Shown here: one piece after another, positions 61,201 to 64,000 of the stretch | How the letters are laid out: each line of letters begins with the position of its first letter | Numbering within the stretch: the first letter of the stretch is position 1 | Source: Tausonia pullulans | Taxonomy: Eukaryota > Basidiomycota > Tremellomycetes > Cystofilobasidiales > Mrakiaceae | Length of the DNA: 64,000 nt | Direction: 5' to 3' | Assembly (NCBI GenBank): GCA_951802195.1 | Contig: OX637632.1 | Location: 868,001 to 932,000, forward strand | Made by a program: the position numbers and the translations under genes | The notes under the pieces: generated by a model | Told to the model about the DNA's origin: nothing | The model's database searches: none | Seen by the model: the letters and a program-made list of their open reading frames with translations, nothing else

Positions 61201-63736
61201 GATCGTCCTCAGGGGACGACGCCTTGACCATCTCGGATTTCCATCAATATCAAACTCTGCCGCTGCAGACTCAGACTGGGAGCCAGACTTTGCTCAAACG
61301 CGTGCGTCACCCGCTCCCCCTTTACTCAGCCGAAAAACAGACCTAATCACCTCCACTGTCTCTGTCGTTGTCCAGTTCCCGAGCAGCGTCCGCAATCTTC
61401 ACACGTCAGTTTACCCCGTCCTCTTCTCGATTGATAGGTAGCATACTGACCTGTGTCTCCCTCGACCCGTAGTGCCCACACCATCGTCCGCAGCTGGCTT
61501 CTCGCCCAGATTTGTGACCCCCAGATCGGAGCCGAGGTTCGCCAGGCCCGCCTTGAGGTCCTTCTGTCGGCACTTGAGGTCTGCCGCCTCCGCTCAGCTG
61601 ATCTTGAGGCCGTCTGGACGCAACCCGTCACGACGCCCGGCTCGACGGATGATGAGAGCATGACGCCCTCGATCTCGACCTCCGTCGGCGCCGCCCTTCG
61701 CAGCGTCCTCGTCGCGCCAGAGAGCCGCGTTTTCGCTTATGCCTGGTACGCCATTGGCGCGAAGCGCAAGCGCTCGACGGCGGGAACGCTCGCCGAGGTC
61801 CTCGCTCTACCCGAGGAGGGCGCGAGTTCGCCCTGTACAGCTGACACAGCGTGGTTAATCGAGCGACTTATCGAGGTTCTCTGCGCCTCGGCCGACTCGG
61901 TGGAGTACGCCCCCTTGTCTCCGTTGCTCAACTTCGATAAGCGGCGATCAGTCTTCCGGATTATCCGAGACGCTAAGGGGCTCGTCTCGCCTCGGTTTGA
62001 CCCGGACCGGGACGAGCGCGCGCGTCTCTCGAGGATGAAGGCCGAGATCGCCCCCCTCCCGAGCCTTCAGCAGCTTCGAGCTCTCGCCAAGCAAGAGCAG
62101 AACGCTCTCCGTGTCTCGATGCCCAAGGACTACCGGCCGTTCGCGGTCACTGTCGATGCGCAGAAAGACAAGGCTCGGCGAGACCAGCTTTTTCGAGACA
62201 AGAGCGCCCAGCGGATCACTCCTCTCGTGGCAAGCCTCGCCATTCGGTCCTCCCTTCCGCTCTCCTCGCTCTCGTCATCCTCATCGGCGAGTGCGACGAA
62301 GAAAAAGTCCACTGGCGGTTTCCGGGCGTACATTCCCAAGGCTCTCCGTTCGTCTGTTGGCGGCAGCAGCACCAGTCTCAGCCACAACAGTAGCAGCGGC
62401 GACCACCAGGCCCACCCACTCGCTTCATTCGTCGCCCCTGAGCCCACACGAAAGCTCGCCCAGCTCGATTTTGTGCCAGCCGGAAAGCCCGCGTTCGTGG
62501 TCTCCATTGCCGACTCAACGGTCGTGCTCCCACCCGACCCACCGAGGTCGTTCGTCTTCCAGCTGAGCTCGGACGACGGTGCCCGGTACGTTCTCCAAGC
62601 CCCAGATCAGGCGACGCTCGAGAGCTGGGTGGCCTCGCTTGCGCGAACGACGGCAAGTATCTCGGCCAAGCGGAGGACGTGGCTCCAAGAGGCGCCGCTC
62701 GGCAAGATGGGCGCCGAGCCAGCCAAGGTTTCGTCTCGCAAGTCCAACAATTCGGCGCCTTGTAAGTCATCGTTTCTCTCGACACAACGTGCAGTCTTTC
62801 TCAATCTGACCTTGCTTTTCATCTCCTCTTCAGGCTTTGGCATCGATCTCAGCGAGCTTCTCTGCCGCGAGAAAGTTCGAACCGGTCGGGAGGGTGTCCC
62901 GCTGGCCGTTGAGCGCCTTCTGTGCGAGGTTGAGGCTCGAGGCCTCGAGGAGGAAGGCATCTACCGCCTCTGTGCGTCGATTGCTCCCCACTCACTTGTA
63001 TCTCTGCCATTTCTTAGCTGACTGTCTTCCTCCTCTTTCTCCAGCCGGCACCCAATCCAGAGTCACTGCCCTCCAACAGGCGCTCGACCGAGACGCCAAT
63101 GCGCCCCTCGAGGACGCCGATATCCACGTTGTCGCCTGCGCCTTTAAGCTCTGGCTCCGGTCCCTGCCAGAGCCCATCATCCCTTTCTCGGCGTGGGACG
63201 GTTTTCTTGCGGCGGATCGGGTGCCCGAGTATGAGGATCGGCTGAACGCGCTGAGGACGGAGGTCTGGCGGCTCCCAAGGGGTCGGTTCTTCGTCCTCAA
63301 GCGGGTGATGGAGCATCTCGACCGGGTGTCAGAATATGAGTCGGAGAACCGTGGGTCTAACCTTTCTTTCACCTCATACTGGCAGTGGGCTAACTCCTCT
63401 TACGCACCGCATCAAGGCATGTCGCCGGACAATCTCGCGACCTGCTTCGGACCGACATTCATGTTTCCTCCCGGGCGCTCCGACGCGGGCCAATAGTGTG
63501 TGCCTCTGCTCTCCGCTGCTCACTCCTCCATTGACGATTCTATCTTTCTTGCTTGCGCCATCAGCTCCAACATGGGTCACATCATGCGCATCTTCAAAGC
63601 CCTCATCACTCAGACCGCGTGGGTTTTCGACGCTATCCCGGACCTCGCTGGCGCGGCCGACGACCAGCCGGCGGCGACGCTAATGACGGCAGTTCCGTAC
63701 CCTCGAGGGTCTGCCATCGTCGAGGAGGACGAGTAA
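55261..63736 (+). CDS. BEM2: Bem2-like Rho GTPase-activating protein with RasGEF-like and PH domains
   Basis: Polarity regulator that switches off Rho GTPases. Eleven exons: 55261..56411, 56501..57530, 57596..58781, 58861..60446, 60516..61301, 61376..61404, 61473..62761, 62834..62971, 63045..63350, 63417..63495, 63565..63736; 2583 aa (yeast Bem2 is about 2170). Residues 1-680 are Ser-rich and disordered. Near 688 WKPYKAVLKGGKLQFF looks PH-like. A RasGEF-like region follows (SQTIARWISVAEELRLGG, SCGFMAIVMALCSRPIARLT, LPLVPYLGTVVEDI), then a RasGEF-N-like piece (about 1580-1680, FREEFFATFRSFTSPAVVLD). A PH domain (about 2190-2320) ends DQATLESWVASLARTT. RhoGAP occupies 2352-2583 with GIYRLSGTQSRV (arginine finger), FKLWLRSLPEPIIPF and LATCFGPTFMFPPG. 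This domain order is that of Bem2. Splicing of 58782..58860 restores the RasGEF core motif, confirming the model. Confidence 0.9.
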
Positions 63737-64000
63737 CGCTCGCCCTTATATGCTTTCTCCTTTTTCTTTTCTGTCTTTTCTGGACCTTTGCTCTCGAGGT
63801 TTTCCACTTCTCAACTGATTGATCCCCCCCTTCTCTATAAGCGTCACCCGGCTACGCACTCTCTATATACCCCCTCCTCCTTCATATGGACTCCCTCGTT
63901 ACCCCCACTCATCGTCGACGGCCTGTTGTACGTCGAGACCCTGGCTAACCCGATTGCATTGGTGCCCCTTTTCACTTCTTCCTGAGGCAAAACCGACACA
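63737..64000. other. 3' flank of the BEM2-like gene
   Basis: Pyrimidine-rich 3' flank to the window edge. No further gene seen. Confidence 0.5.

Overview
The window is nuclear DNA from an intron-rich, GC-rich fungus. Single-copy genes that identify themselves from their motifs (SMC3, ORC2, CSN2, PKA catalytic subunit, RPA43, Get1, Cdc16/APC6, a Bem2-like RhoGAP) are each cut by many 50-80 nt introns with GTGCGT, GTGAGT or GTCAGT donors. Very small exons are common. This style, a retained COP9 signalosome subunit, and two GPI-type chitin deacetylases fit a basidiomycete, most likely a Pucciniomycotina red yeast. The lineage is inference; no rRNA or mitochondrial marker is present. I found no transposon, virus-like element, CRISPR array, tRNA or rRNA that I could support.

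Layout: 1-2667 (-) 5' two thirds or more of a transportin (Kap104) gene; 3402-5617 (-) PKA catalytic subunit; 6017-9262 (-) a doubtful small ORF, a sparse region with two hairpins, and ribosomal protein eS28; 10724-12579 (+) ORC2 convergent with 12665-14198 (-) RPA43; 14782-17145 (+) CSN2 convergent with 17375-19989 (-) PNS1/CTL transporter; 20502-21806 (-) pre-SET/SET/post-SET H3K9-type methyltransferase; 22041-23200 (-) Get1; 23636-24720 lower-GC, protein-like but unresolved sequence; 25302-27617 (-) chitin deacetylase A; 29077-32175 (+) TKL-like kinase; 32914-34368 (+) intronless Ser-rich protein; 34847-40221 (-) SMC3; 40622-42514 (-) chitin deacetylase B; 43223-44875 (-) S-formylglutathione hydrolase; 45639-50042 (+) hormone-sensitive-lipase-like hydrolase convergent with 50137-53856 (-) Cdc16/APC6; 55261-63736 (+) Bem2-like RhoGAP.

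The content is mostly housekeeping: chromosome replication and cohesion (ORC2, SMC3), cell-cycle proteolysis (APC6, CSN2), transcription and translation (RPA43, eS28), signalling and polarity (PKA, TKL-like kinase, Bem2-like), membrane insertion and transport (Get1, PNS1, transportin), wall and lipid metabolism (two chitin deacetylases, HSL-like lipase). There is no gene cluster that looks like a dedicated pathway or an undescribed system. The exon models were solved by hand: every model keeps frame through all junctions, and most junctions rejoin a recognisable family motif. The more unusual features are the microexons (9, 12, 12, 13, 17, 18, 20 nt), two genes whose start codon is an exon by itself, a SET domain with NHSH in place of NHSC, in-frame stopless introns, one probable GC-AG intron, and a low-GC stretch that may be a decaying gene.
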